This document shows, piece after piece, positions 17,203 to 26,297 of a stretch of DNA of 64,000 nt (positions within the stretch are counted from its first letter, which is position 1; every line of letters starts with the position of its first letter). Origin of the DNA: Pseudooceanicola pacificus (GTDB lineage Bacteria; Pseudomonadota; Alphaproteobacteria; Rhodobacterales; Rhodobacteraceae); NCBI RefSeq assembly GCF_009789075.1, contig NZ_WNXQ01000001.1, positions 186,001 to 250,000 of the forward strand. The letters are read 5' to 3'. Below the pieces are notes generated by a model, which saw nothing but the letters and a program-made list of their open reading frames with translations, did no database searches and was not told the DNA's origin. The position numbers and the translations under genes were made by a program.

Positions 17203-18309
17203 CTATTGCGCCGCGCTGACCCGGTATTCGGACTTCGCCAGCCACTCCGGCGCGATCTCGACGCCCCAGCCGGGGGCGTCGGTGACCTCGGCCATGCCGT
17301 CCTCGATCCGGTAGGGATCATTGCGGAACAGGCCGTATTGCCAGGGGTAGTAATCCGCCTCTTCGATCGAGAATTCCAGATACTTGCCCGCGTTCGGCAG
17401 TGCCCTCAGCAGATGCATGGTGAACAGCGTCACCAGCCCCAGGTTGGCGCAATGCGGCGTGACCGGCTTGCCCGCCGCCTGCGCCATCCGGGCAACCCGC
17501 AGGGTCCGCCCCATGCCGCCGAGATACAGGATATCGGGCTGCACGATATCCACCGCGTCCATCTCGATCATCCGCCGCCAGGTGGGCAGCATGCAGTCCT
17601 GCTCGCCGCCCGTCACGTCGACATCCAGCGCGGCGGCGACCTCTCGTGTCTGCTCCAACTCCCAATAGGGGCAGGGTTCCTCGTAATGGCCGATGCCATT
17701 GTCCTGCAGCATGTGCCCGTAATGGATCGCCCGGTCCGGGGAATAGCAGGAATTGGCATCCGCCAGCAGGGCCACGTCCTCGCTGGCAAAGGCGCGGGCG
17801 ACGGTGGGGATGATCTCTTCGGTCCGGCCCTCCCATTCATCGCGGTTGCGCCCGACCTCGGCCCCGATGCGGAACTTGAAGGCGTCGAACCCGTGCTCGC
17901 CCCGCAGGCGGCGGAACCGCTCGGCCTCTGCCGCCGGGGTGATGTCGCGTTTCATCGACGAGGCATAGGCCCGCAGCTTGCCCGGCGAGCCGCCCAGAAG
18001 CGTGGCGACCGGCTGGCCCGCCTGCTTGCCGCGCAGATCCCAGATCGCCGTTTCCAGCCCCGCGATGGCCCGGCACATGTAGGATCCGGGAAACTTGTGC
18101 TCGCGCTCCAGCACCCGTTCCAGGTGATCGTCCAGATCGGTGATCCCGATCCCCAGCGAATGCGGCGCGACCTGCCGGTGCAGCACCTGCGCGGTGATGT
18201 CGGACTGATAGGTCGACACCTGCCCCCAGCCCGTCGCCCCCGTCTCGTCGGTGACCCGGACAAAACCGATGTCGGGGGTGGCAAATGTCTCGATCCGTGT
18301 CAGCTGCAT
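17203..18309 (-). CDS. Mandelate racemase/muconate lactonizing enzyme family protein
   Basis: The 368-residue protein is an enolase-superfamily enzyme. A capping domain is followed by a TIM barrel with AFKFRIG (general-base region), metal ligands in LADANS, YEEP and TGGEQ, then QPDILYLGG and a His in PHCANLG as the second base. It should abstract the alpha-proton of a carboxylate substrate such as a sugar acid or amino-acid derivative. The first position of the usual KxK motif reads K-x-R, a variation that argues against muconate cycloisomerase. The substrate is unknown. Confidence 0.87.
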   Translation of the reverse strand: MQLTRIETFATPDIGFVRVTDETGATGWGQVSTYQSDITAQVLHRQVAPHSLGIGITDLDDHLERVLEREHKFPGSYMCRAIAGLETAIWDLRGKQAGQPVATLLGGSPGKLRAYASSMKRDITPAAEAERFRRLRGEHGFDAFKFRIGAEVGRNRDEWEGRTEEIIPTVARAFASEDVALLADANSCYSPDRAIHYGHMLQDNGIGHYEEPCPYWELEQTREVAAALDVDVTGGEQDCMLPTWRRMIEMDAVDIVQPDILYLGGMGRTLRVARMAQAAGKPVTPHCANLGLVTLFTMHLLRALPNAGKYLEFSIEEADYYPWQYGLFRNDPYRIEDGMAEVTDAPGWGVEIAPEWLAKSEYRVSAAQ

Positions 18310-18378
18310 GGCGTCGGTCCTGTGGCCTGATGAGCGGCACCATGACCCGGACGCGGCGGGCTGGCAATCGGGCGGCGC

Positions 18379-20016
18379 TCAGGCATTCTGCGCATCCTCC
18401 AGCACCATCGCGGCCCCCTTGTGCCCGGTCATGATCGAGGGCGCGTTGATGTTGCCCGCAGGCACGCGCGGAAAGACCGAGGCGTCGATGACCCGCAGCC
18501 CGCTGACGCCGCGCACCCGGAGGCGCGGATCGACCACCGCCCCGGCATCGCCGTCCGGCCCCATCGAACAGGTCCCGCAGGGATGGAAGATCGAGCCGCT
18601 GCGCAGGCGGATATCCTCGGCCAGCTGGGCATCGTCCTGCACCTCGGTGCCGGGCGCGATCTCGCGCAGGAAGACACCGGCGAGCGGCGGCTGCGCCGCG
18701 ATCCGGCGCAGCATCTTCACGCCTTCGACCAGCTCGGCGATATCGTCGGGCGCGCTGAGGTAGCCGGGCCGGATCTCGGGCGCCTGTGCCGGATCGGCCG
18801 AGCGGATGTGGATCTCGCCCCGGCTGGCGGGGTGGCAGTTCGACAGGCCGATCAGGATGCCCGAGAAGGGATCGGGCCTGGTCAGCCGCCGCTTGCCCGG
18901 TTTGGCCCGGGTATAGCTGACCGGCGAGAAGTAGAGCTGCATGTTCGGCCGCACCCGGTCGGGGCTTGAGCGGAAGAAACCACCGGCCTGGTTCACGCTC
19001 AGCGACAGCGGGCCGGTGCGGGTCAGGGCATAGCGCAGCGCGGCCAGGGCGCGCGGCAGCATCGGGCCAAGCTCGTCGTTCAGGGTCGGAACCGAGGTGG
19101 CATAGTTGTAATCCAGCCCGATGTGGTCCTGCAGGTTGCGCCCCACGCCCGGCAGATCGGCCACCGGCGCGATGCCAAGCGCCCTCAGCCGGTCGGGATC
19201 GCCGATGCCCGACAGTTCCAGCAGCTGGGGCGAGTTCACCGAACCGCCCGACAGGATCACCTCGCGCCGGGCCATCACGCGGCGGATCTCGCCGCCCCGG
19301 GTGTATTCCACCCCCACGGCGCGGCTGCCGTCGAACAGCACCCGGGTCGCCAGCGCATGGGTCACCAGCCGCAGGTTGGCGCGCGACAGCACCGGGTTCA
19401 GGAAGCCGGTTGCGGCGGAACAGCGGAACCCCCGGCGGGTGGAGATCTGGTAAAGCGCCACGCCCTCCTGGCTGGCTCCGTTGTAATCGGGGTTCAGCGC
19501 CAGGCCGGCGGCCTGGGCGGCGGTCAGGAAATCGTGGCTCATCGGGTGGACCGAACCGTCGGTGCGTGTCACCGTGATCGGCCCGCCGCGTCCGCGCCAT
19601 GCGTCGGCCCCGGCCAGGTTGTCCTCGATCGCGCGGAAATGCGGCAGCACATCGGCATAGGACCACCCCGCGTTGCCCAGGGCCGCCCAGCCGTCGTAAT
19701 CCTCGGCCTGGCCCCGGACATAGACCATCGCGTTGATCGAGCTGGACCCGCCGACAACCTTGCCCCGCGGCCAGTAAAGCTGCCGCCCCGCAGAACCGGG
19801 ATCGGCCTCGGTCGTGTAGCGCCAGTTCAGCCGGGGGTGGTAATAGGCCCCGCCATAGCCGATGGGCATGCGGACCCAGATGCTGAAATCCCGGCCCCCG
19901 GCCTCTAGCAGGGTGACCCGGTGCGCAGGTTTTTCCGACAGGCGATTGGCCAGCACGCAGCCCGCGGACCCCGCGCCGACAATCACGAAATCGGCCTCGT
20001 CGGCCTGTGCCTGCAT
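18379..20016 (-). CDS. GMC-family FAD-dependent oxidoreductase (choline dehydrogenase-like)
   Basis: The 545-residue protein has the N-terminal FAD-binding GAGSAGCVLANRL motif, GMC signature 1 in WPRGKVVGGSSSINAM, signature 2 in GSVNSPQLLELSGIG, and the C-terminal active-site FHPCGTCSMG with its catalytic His. It oxidises an alcohol to an aldehyde or ketone. The BetA-like length is typical, but no betaine genes (betB, betI) are adjacent, so I would not call it choline dehydrogenase. A hairpin lies upstream at 20107-20125. Confidence 0.9.
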   Translation of the reverse strand: MQAQADEADFVIVGAGSAGCVLANRLSEKPAHRVTLLEAGGRDFSIWVRMPIGYGGAYYHPRLNWRYTTEADPGSAGRQLYWPRGKVVGGSSSINAMVYVRGQAEDYDGWAALGNAGWSYADVLPHFRAIEDNLAGADAWRGRGGPITVTRTDGSVHPMSHDFLTAAQAAGLALNPDYNGASQEGVALYQISTRRGFRCSAATGFLNPVLSRANLRLVTHALATRVLFDGSRAVGVEYTRGGEIRRVMARREVILSGGSVNSPQLLELSGIGDPDRLRALGIAPVADLPGVGRNLQDHIGLDYNYATSVPTLNDELGPMLPRALAALRYALTRTGPLSLSVNQAGGFFRSSPDRVRPNMQLYFSPVSYTRAKPGKRRLTRPDPFSGILIGLSNCHPASRGEIHIRSADPAQAPEIRPGYLSAPDDIAELVEGVKMLRRIAAQPPLAGVFLREIAPGTEVQDDAQLAEDIRLRSGSIFHPCGTCSMGPDGDAGAVVDPRLRVRGVSGLRVIDASVFPRVPAGNINAPSIMTGHKGAAMVLEDAQNA

Positions 20017-20106
20017 CGCCCGCCCCGTATCGCAGATGCCCGTGCCCGCGACGGCGGTCTGCCGTCTGATGCTGCGGGGTCATGCGCCCAGTGGTATCGG
20101 GAATCG

Positions 20107-20125
20107 ACCGGGCGGCTTGCCCGGT
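20107..20125. terminator. Hairpin downstream of opgC
   Basis: ACCGGGC and GCCCGGT form a 7-bp perfect stem with a 5-nt loop, 18 nt after the opgC stop on the minus strand. No T-run follows, so it may be a weak terminator or an mRNA 3' end for the opg operon. Confidence 0.4.
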
Positions 20126-20142
20126 TGCGACAGCTTCTTGTC

Positions 20143-21390
20143 CTATTCCGCCGGGACGGCTGCGGCGCGCGACACGGGCGCCACGGGACGCGCGACCTGA
20201 CCCTTGCCCACGGGGCGGGGCATCCGGCGGCGGGCCTCCTCGCGCAGCCACGCGGCGGCCAGCATCAGGCCCACGCCCGCCGCCGGCAGCACCCAGGGCA
20301 GGGCGGACAGGTCCGGCTCGGCCGCCATCATGACCTGGAAGGTCAGCGCCAGCACCGTGCCCAGCGAGAACACCAGCAGCCCCTGCCGCCCCATCAGCCG
20401 CAGCGGCGCGGCGATGCGCGACCCGGAGAGGCTGCGCACCCAGCCCAGCGACGAGATCACGTAGACCAGCGCCAGGATGTGCAGCAGACGCGGCAGCGAC
20501 ACGAAGGTCTTGTCATGCGCGACGATGTGGAACGGAGCGCCCTGCGCGCCAAGCCAGGCCATGCCCGTGTTCAGCACCTCGGCCACCGCCGGGACGCGGA
20601 CCCAGACCAGCACCAGCACCACGAAGGCCAGCGCGGGCCAGAACAGCCAGGGGCTGCGCGGCACCAGCCGTTCGCCGCGGCGCAGGGCCAGGCCGATCAG
20701 CAGGCCGGTGACAAAGACCACCTGCCACGAGAAGGGGTTGAAGAACCAGCCGCCCGGGTTGGGATAATTCGGCAGGTTCAGCCGGAAATGCCCCGCCGCG
20801 TACCACAGCAGCGCCGACAGCAGCGCCAGCGTCCAGGGGCGGCGCAGACCCAGCACGATCGCGGCGGGCAGGCAGACCAGCAGCACAGCATAGGCCGGCA
20901 GGATGTTCACATAGCCCAGCTGGTGTGTCAGCGCGGGCACCCCGGCCAGCGCGGGGCCGGTGTTTTCGAACACCTGGCGCAGGTTGATCGCCTGTCGCAG
21001 CTCCGGCAGGACAAAGGTGCTGGCGCCCCAGGCAAAGATCGCGATGGCCCAAGCCGTCAGGAAGACATGCACCAGGTAGAGCGTCCAGGCCCGCGCCCAG
21101 ATCGGCGAGATCGCGGCCCAGTGGCCATTCCGTCTGAGCGTATCCGGCAGGAAGCGGCCGGAATAGGCGATCCCGGCGGCGATGCCGGACATGACAAAGA
21201 ACGCCTCGGCCGCGTCCGAAAAGCCGAAGTTGCGGCTGGTGAAGGCCTCGTAGGGGTTGCCGGGCACGTGATCGACAAAGATCATCACCAGCGCCAGCCC
21301 GCGGAACATGTCGATGCGCAGGTCGCGCGGCGGCTTGACCGGCGGTTGCGCGGCAGGAAAGGCGACCAGGGTCGGATCAGGCTGCGGCAT
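20143..21390 (-). CDS. opgC: OpgC protein, glucan succinyl/acyl modification
   Basis: The 415-residue protein has about ten hydrophobic segments and the OpgC-domain opening DLRIDMFRGLALVMIFVDHVPGN. In Rhodobacter sphaeroides OpgC adds succinyl groups to osmoregulated periplasmic glucans, acting in the inner membrane. I choose the ATG at 21390 (MPQPDPTLV), which overlaps the opgH stop by 14 nt, so it is last in the opgG-small ORF-opgH-opgC operon. The C-terminal 60 residues are a basic cytoplasmic tail. Confidence 0.9.
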   Translation of the reverse strand: MPQPDPTLVAFPAAQPPVKPPRDLRIDMFRGLALVMIFVDHVPGNPYEAFTSRNFGFSDAAEAFFVMSGIAAGIAYSGRFLPDTLRRNGHWAAISPIWARAWTLYLVHVFLTAWAIAIFAWGASTFVLPELRQAINLRQVFENTGPALAGVPALTHQLGYVNILPAYAVLLVCLPAAIVLGLRRPWTLALLSALLWYAAGHFRLNLPNYPNPGGWFFNPFSWQVVFVTGLLIGLALRRGERLVPRSPWLFWPALAFVVLVLVWVRVPAVAEVLNTGMAWLGAQGAPFHIVAHDKTFVSLPRLLHILALVYVISSLGWVRSLSGSRIAAPLRLMGRQGLLVFSLGTVLALTFQVMMAAEPDLSALPWVLPAAGVGLMLAAAWLREEARRRMPRPVGKGQVARPVAPVSRAAAVPAE

Positions 21391-23158
21391 CGAGGCGCCC
21401 TCCGGTCCCGGTATCCTCGGGCGCGGCATGCCCGGCCCAGGTGCCGTGAATGTCGCGATAGGCCGCGACGACGGCAGGGGCCTGGTCCTCCTGCGGCACC
21501 CGGAACACGCCCTGCCCGGCGGGCTGCGAGCTCCAGGCGATCAGCATCGGCGCCAGCACCATCGGCAGGCTGACCGGCATCAGCCAGATCAGCAGCTCCG
21601 GCGCGAGGTAGGTCGAGGCGGCCAGCGACGCCGCCCCCACGACCGAGATCCAGGCCGAGGCGCGCCAGGCATCGGACAGCGACAGCCGCCCCTCGCCCCG
21701 CTGGTTCGCGGGCCAGCCGCCATCGCGGCCGGTCAGCACCTGCAGCACGGCGCGCGACTGGTACATCAGCATCACCGGCGCCAGCAGCGAGGACAGCAGC
21801 AGTTCGCACAGGACCGAGCGCAGCGCCGAGAGCCGCCCGCCGAACCCCGCCGCCCGTCCGTTGAGCGCGGATTCGGTCAGGATCGCCACCTTGGGCAGCA
21901 GCAGCAGGCCGACGATGCCGATGGCAAGGCCGACGATCTGCTTGGTCCGGTCGTCGGGGAAGACCGGGAACAGCTGATAGATGTCGGGGAAGTAATCCGG
22001 CGCGGGCGCGGTCACGGCGGCCACGATCGACACGATCAGGAAGGCCCCCCAGATCAGCGACGAGACATAGGCGAGGATGCCCTGAACAAAGACGAAGCGG
22101 CTCCACCCTTTCAGCCCGGGGGCGAAGATCAGGCGCGAATGCTGCAGGTTGCCCTGGCACCAGCGCCGGTCGCGGCGGGCAAAGGCGACGACGTTCTCGG
22201 GCCCCTCCTCGAAGGAGCCCTCGATATCCTCGTCCACCCGCACCTTCCATCCGGCGCGGGCCAGCAGCGCGGCCTCGACGTAATCGTGGCTGAGGATGTG
22301 CCCGCCAAAGGGCGGGCGCCCCGACAGCGAGGGCAGGCCGCAGCTTTCGGCAAAGGCGCGGACCCGGACAATCGCGTTATGGCCCCAGAACGGCCCGGTC
22401 CGCCCCTGCATCCGGGCCAGCCCCCGGGCAAAGACGGGCGAGAAGAAGCTGGCCGAGAACTGCATCGCCCGCCCGAACAGCGATTGCGCGCCGACGATCT
22501 TGGGCAGGGTCTGCAGCAGGCCAAGTTCGGGTTCGGCTTCCATCCGGGCGATCATCTCGCGGATGGTGGCGCCCTCCATCAGGCTGTCGGCGTCGAGGAT
22601 GACGGCGAATTCGTACCCGCCGCCCGACTTGCGGATGAAATCCTCGATATTGCCGGCCTTGCGCCCGGTGTTCACCTCGCGCCGGCGGTAGAAGATGCGC
22701 CCGTCGCCGTGCCGTTCGGCCAGCAGACGGGCGAACCAGTCGCGTTCCCGCGTGGCGGCGGTGTCGTCACGGGTATCCGACAGGATGGCGATATCCGCAT
22801 TCACCCCCGCAGCGTCGAGCGAGGCATCCATCGCGGCGATGCGGGCAAAGGTGGCAACCGGATCCTCGTTACAGATCGGCACCAGCACCACGGTCGGCGC
22901 ATGCGGCAGGCCGATTTCGCCACGCTCGGGCAGGGTGCGGCGGGGCGGCAGGCCCAGCAGGGCCTGCATCGTGCCCCAGGCCAGCCAGGCCGTCGTCACC
23001 AGGATCAGCAGGGTGCGCAGGACATCCCACAGCTGCACGCCGTCCTGGATCGACGCCTCGAACATCAGCCCGGCGGCGGCCAGGCCAAGCGCGGCGCTGA
23101 AGGTCAGTGCCGCAATCCGCGCCAGGCGGAAACCGTCAGTTCCCAGCGAAACCGCCAT
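21377..23158 (-). CDS. opgH: Periplasmic glucan glucosyltransferase OpgH
   Basis: The 593-residue inner-membrane protein polymerises UDP-glucose into the glucan backbone and passes it to the periplasm. Two N-terminal membrane helices precede a GT2 catalytic domain with PICNEDP, ILSDTRDD, the metal-binding VILDADSLMEG and the processivity segment RRDRRWCQGNLQHSRL, then several C-terminal helices. It lacks the long cytoplasmic N-terminus of E. coli OpgH (847 residues). AGGAG precedes the ATG at 23158. The 59-codon ORF 24 nt upstream may supply part of the missing region. Confidence 0.93.
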   Translation of the reverse strand: MAVSLGTDGFRLARIAALTFSAALGLAAAGLMFEASIQDGVQLWDVLRTLLILVTTAWLAWGTMQALLGLPPRRTLPERGEIGLPHAPTVVLVPICNEDPVATFARIAAMDASLDAAGVNADIAILSDTRDDTAATRERDWFARLLAERHGDGRIFYRRREVNTGRKAGNIEDFIRKSGGGYEFAVILDADSLMEGATIREMIARMEAEPELGLLQTLPKIVGAQSLFGRAMQFSASFFSPVFARGLARMQGRTGPFWGHNAIVRVRAFAESCGLPSLSGRPPFGGHILSHDYVEAALLARAGWKVRVDEDIEGSFEEGPENVVAFARRDRRWCQGNLQHSRLIFAPGLKGWSRFVFVQGILAYVSSLIWGAFLIVSIVAAVTAPAPDYFPDIYQLFPVFPDDRTKQIVGLAIGIVGLLLLPKVAILTESALNGRAAGFGGRLSALRSVLCELLLSSLLAPVMLMYQSRAVLQVLTGRDGGWPANQRGEGRLSLSDAWRASAWISVVGAASLAASTYLAPELLIWLMPVSLPMVLAPMLIAWSSQPAGQGVFRVPQEDQAPAVVAAYRDIHGTWAGHAAPEDTGTGGRLDAAA

Positions 23159-23182
23159 GCGGATGCTCCTGCTGTTACGGGG

Positions 23183-23362
23183 TCAGCCGCGCAGGCGCAG
23201 CATCGGCGCGCTCAGCCAGTGCAGGACAGCGTCGACCCAGCGGTTCTGGGCCTCCAGCACCTGCGTCGGCATGTCGAGCGGGGCGGACGGGGGTTCCCAA
23301 TGCGGCCCCTCGATGGCGCTCGCATTGTGGTGTCGAGCAGAGATCTGTTGTTCAGCGCTCAT
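23183..23362 (-). CDS. Small protein between opgG and opgH
   Basis: A 59-residue product begins MSAEQQISARHH and ends with an amphipathic helix (NRWVDAVLHWLSAPMLRLRG). The ATG at 23362 overlaps the opgG stop (ATGA), and opgH follows 24 nt after its stop, so it is locked in the operon. The proline- and tryptophan-rich middle (GPHWEPPSAPLDMPTQ) resembles the start of some long OpgH N-termini, so it may be a separately encoded OpgH N-terminal segment. R. sphaeroides has an extra gene, opgI, at this place in its operon, but I cannot confirm they are the same. Confidence 0.65.
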   Translation of the reverse strand: MSAEQQISARHHNASAIEGPHWEPPSAPLDMPTQVLEAQNRWVDAVLHWLSAPMLRLRG

Positions 23363-24936
23363 TCCTTGATCCACTGGTACAGCCAGCTCTCGGTCAGGTT
23401 TCGCCCATAGCCCGAGACACCGGCACGGATTTCGACAATGGAACCGGCAGGAGCGGAAATCTCGGCCACAAGGCGCCAGACTTTCGTCCCCGCAATTTTG
23501 GACAGGACCGCCTCTGCGACCTCGCCCCGGCTCACGGTGATCGACGGCGAAACCTTCGCATCCGCAGAAAGTTCCCCCAAAAGACCGCCAGCGAAGTCGA
23601 CGACGAATTTTCGCCGATCCGCCTTGTCCGAAACGCCTGAAATTCCGCCTTCTCCGGTGCGGGTGCGTAGAACATGGGCAATATCCTCACCCGCATCGGG
23701 CGGCAGGTCGCCCCAGTGCAGACGGTAGGACACCTCCATCGTCTCGCCCGCGCGCACCGGCGCCTCGGGCACCCAGAAGGCGACGATATTGTCATTGCCC
23801 TCCAGGTCCGACGGGATTTCGACCAGCCGGACAGAGCCCCGGCCCCAGTCCCCGCGCGGCTCGACCATCAGCGAGGGGCGTTTTTCGTAATGGGCCTGGG
23901 CGTCGAGGTAATTGTCGAACTCCCGGTCGCGCTGCATCAGGCCGAACCCGCGCGGGCTCTGACTGCCAAGGTAGGAGCTTGCCAGTTTCGGCGGGTTGTT
24001 CAGCGGACGGTAAAAGACCTCGCCGGTGTGCGAACGCAGGATCAGCGCCTCGCTGTCGTGCACCTGCGGGCGGTAATCGTCGAATTCGCCCGGATCGTTT
24101 TCGCCGAACAGGTACATCGAGGTCAGCGGCGCGACGCCCAGCTGTTCGATATCCGCCCGGAAGTAGAGCCGCGCCGTCACGTCCATCACCGTGTCCTGGC
24201 CCGGCGTCACGACAAAGCGGAAGGCCCCGGTGACCGACTTGCTGTCCAGCGCGGCATAAAGGACGACGCTGGTCGCCCCCGGCGCGGGCCGTTCCAGATA
24301 GAAGGCGCTGAAACGGGGAAATTCCTCGGCCCCCGAAAGGCCGGTGTTCACCGCCAGGCCCCGGGCGCTGAGCCCGTAGAAATTGCCCCGCCCCAGGGCG
24401 CGGAAGTAGCTGGCCCCGAGGAAGGCCACGACCTCGTCGAACCGGTCGGCGCTGTTCAGCGGCGTGTTCAGGCGGAACCCGGCCACGCCCGGCATCGGCG
24501 TATCGGCGGGCACCTGGTCCTTGAGCGGGCCGTGATATTCGAAATCGGCGGTGGTAAAGGTCATCTCGCGCGCGGCGCCGTCGACCACCTCGTAGATCCG
24601 CACCGGCTCCTTGTAGAGCCAGCCCATGTGGAAGGCGTGCACCTGGAACAGCCCGCCCACATCGCGCCAGCGCGCCATCTCGGGGCGGAAGCGGATACGC
24701 TGATAGCCGTCATAGTCCAGCCCGGCCAGGAACCCCTCGACCTCTTCGGGCGCGGGTTGCGGCGCCTTGCTGCGCTGTCGCATCTGCTCGCTGAGCATAT
24801 CGAAGGAAAACGCCGGCGCATCGCTCTGCGCCCTGAGCGGCAGCCCGGTCATTCCGAGGGTCGACAGCATTGTGGTGGCAGATAGCAGGCGCAACGCCTG
24901 ACGGCGGCCGACCGCGCGCGGCCGAACCGAATTCAT
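23359..24936 (-). CDS. opgG: Periplasmic glucan biosynthesis protein OpgG (MdoG)
   Basis: The 525-residue precursor has a twin-arginine signal (RRQALRLL at 11-18, cleavage near LPLRAQ) and an OpgG domain with FSFDMLSEQMRQRS, RIRFRPEMARW, FQVHAFHMGWLYKEPV and SYLGSQSPRGFGLMQRDREFDNY. OpgG is the periplasmic factor, now known as a glucanase/branching-type protein, needed for osmoregulated periplasmic glucan synthesis. I choose the ATG at 24936, with GGAAA nearby; a TTG start 8 codons upstream is possible. The last 350 bases (23359-23700) have somewhat lower GC than the rest. Confidence 0.92.
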   Translation of the reverse strand: MNSVRPRAVGRRQALRLLSATTMLSTLGMTGLPLRAQSDAPAFSFDMLSEQMRQRSKAPQPAPEEVEGFLAGLDYDGYQRIRFRPEMARWRDVGGLFQVHAFHMGWLYKEPVRIYEVVDGAAREMTFTTADFEYHGPLKDQVPADTPMPGVAGFRLNTPLNSADRFDEVVAFLGASYFRALGRGNFYGLSARGLAVNTGLSGAEEFPRFSAFYLERPAPGATSVVLYAALDSKSVTGAFRFVVTPGQDTVMDVTARLYFRADIEQLGVAPLTSMYLFGENDPGEFDDYRPQVHDSEALILRSHTGEVFYRPLNNPPKLASSYLGSQSPRGFGLMQRDREFDNYLDAQAHYEKRPSLMVEPRGDWGRGSVRLVEIPSDLEGNDNIVAFWVPEAPVRAGETMEVSYRLHWGDLPPDAGEDIAHVLRTRTGEGGISGVSDKADRRKFVVDFAGGLLGELSADAKVSPSITVSRGEVAEAVLSKIAGTKVWRLVAEISAPAGSIVEIRAGVSGYGRNLTESWLYQWIKE

Positions 24937-25083
24937 CGGTACGATTTTCCGATTCAACAAGAACCAAACCCTTTGACAGCGGCCCCATCAGCCAGCCTTG
25001 CGGAGATTTAGCACCGGCTTGCGCGGGCGCAATTGCCGCGACGCGGCGACGCGGTTTTCTGCCTGATATTGTTGTAAAAGTTG

Positions 25084-25102
25084 GCGGCTCTTCGCCGCTT
25101 TT
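25084..25102. terminator. Hairpin in the opgG upstream gap
   Basis: GCGGC/GCCGC with a TCTTC loop is flanked by A-rich and T-rich runs (AAAAGTTG before, TTTT after), so it could act in either direction. On the minus strand it would end the tctD-tctE-binding-protein transcript. The remainder of the 24937-25223 gap is AT-richer and probably carries the opgG promoter (TTTTACAACAATATC on the minus strand), without clear boxes. Confidence 0.4.
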
Positions 25103-25223
25103 CGCACCAAATCGCCCCGCGCGGGGCGGACGCGCGCAATTGTGCCGACCTGCTGCTCAAAGCTTGCGCAAATCGAAGAGACCCGGCCGCGACTCACCCC
25201 CGCCCGGTTCAGGCCCCTTCCGG

Positions 25224-26297
25224 CTATTCGGCCGGAAAACTCTTGCGCCACAGTTCGATGAAGGCCGCGCGCGCCTGCCGGTCCAATGCTACGATCAGGG
25301 CCGGGGTCAGGCTGATCGGGCGCAGTGCGGTTTCCGACAGGGCGGCCCCGTCCTCGCCGCTTTCCTTGCCGGTCAGCGGGCTGACCAGCAGCACCTGCGA
25401 CAGCGCCTCGCGCCCCGGGGGCGACAGCAGAAAGTCGAGGAACTCTGCCGCCTCGCCCGGATGCGCCGCGCCGCGCGGGATCATCAGGGCGCGCGACAGC
25501 ACCAGGGTATAGTCATTGGGCAGGACGATCCCGATGCGCCCGTCGGCCTGCGCCGCCGCCCGGGCATAGGAGCCGAGGACATTATAGGCCAGCAGGTATC
25601 GCCCCTCGGCCACGCCGGCGATGATTTCGGCGGAACAGCAGGTCGCGACAGCCCCGGTGCGGCCCAGGGCCTCCATCAGCGCGCCGAAGGTCGTCGCCTC
25701 CTGCGCGTCGGCAAAGGCAAAGAGGTAGCCGAGCCCCGAGCTTTCGATGTCATAGGTCGCAACCCGCCCGGCATAGCGGGTGGCCTGCGGGCGCAGCAGA
25801 TCCAGCAGGTCGAACCGGGTGCGCGGCACCTCGGCGGGCGGCACCAGCGTGCGGTTGTAGACGATCACCGCCGGTTCGCGCGAAATGCCCCAGAGCTCGT
25901 CCCGCCAGCGCTGCGCATCGGGCAGGGCCGCCGTGAAGGTCGAGCGATAGGGCGCGGCGCAGGCGTCGTTCACCAGCTTGACCATCTGCTGCACGCCGGA
26001 AGAGATCACCGCATCGGCGGCGCGCCCGCCGCCCCGGCAATCGGTCTGGCTGAGGTCGAACAGGTCGTTCGATCCCCATTGCTCGTAATCCACCGCCAGC
26101 CCGGGGCGGCGCTGCAGGAAGGCCCGGATCACCGGGCCGAAGGCCGCAATATCGGTGGTGGAGCGGATGGACAGTCGCACGGGCGCATCGGCAGGGCCGA
26201 AGGATTCCCGCACCTCCTGCGCCAGGGCAGCGGGGGCCGTGCAGCCCGCAAGGACCAGCGCCGCCGCAAGGCGCAGCAGGCGGGCCCGCGCGCTCAC
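25224..26297 (-). CDS. Periplasmic binding protein coupled to the TctDE two-component system
   Basis: The 357-residue protein has an N-terminal lipobox LAGC (Cys19), although a Sec cut after ALAQ is also possible, and a type II substrate-binding fold resembling iron/polyamine ABC binding proteins: FGPVIRAFLQRRPGLAVDY, ISREPAVIVYNRTLV, VAEGRYLLAYNVLGSYA, ALMIPRGAAHPGEAAEFLDFLLSP. It starts with a GTG that overlaps the tctE stop (GTGA), so it is made with the sensor kinase rather than with an ABC transporter; no permease is near. I infer a role as a ligand-sensing partner of TctE. Confidence 0.75.
   Translation of the reverse strand: MSARARLLRLAAALVLAGCTAPAALAQEVRESFGPADAPVRLSIRSTTDIAAFGPVIRAFLQRRPGLAVDYEQWGSNDLFDLSQTDCRGGGRAADAVISSGVQQMVKLVNDACAAPYRSTFTAALPDAQRWRDELWGISREPAVIVYNRTLVPPAEVPRTRFDLLDLLRPQATRYAGRVATYDIESSGLGYLFAFADAQEATTFGALMEALGRTGAVATCCSAEIIAGVAEGRYLLAYNVLGSYARAAAQADGRIGIVLPNDYTLVLSRALMIPRGAAHPGEAAEFLDFLLSPPGREALSQVLLVSPLTGKESGEDGAALSETALRPISLTPALIVALDRQARAAFIELWRKSFPAE

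Noticed and set aside
14661-17219. An 852-codon plus-strand frame
   Set aside because: It spans antisense of the DSD1-type gene and an out-of-frame reading of the hydroxyacid dehydrogenase; typical GC-rich noise.
17837-20251. An 804-codon minus-strand frame
   Set aside because: It is another frame of the GMC oxidoreductase, which has all family motifs in its own frame.
21308-23410. A 700-codon plus-strand frame
   Set aside because: It is antisense to opgH and encodes low-complexity basic sequence.
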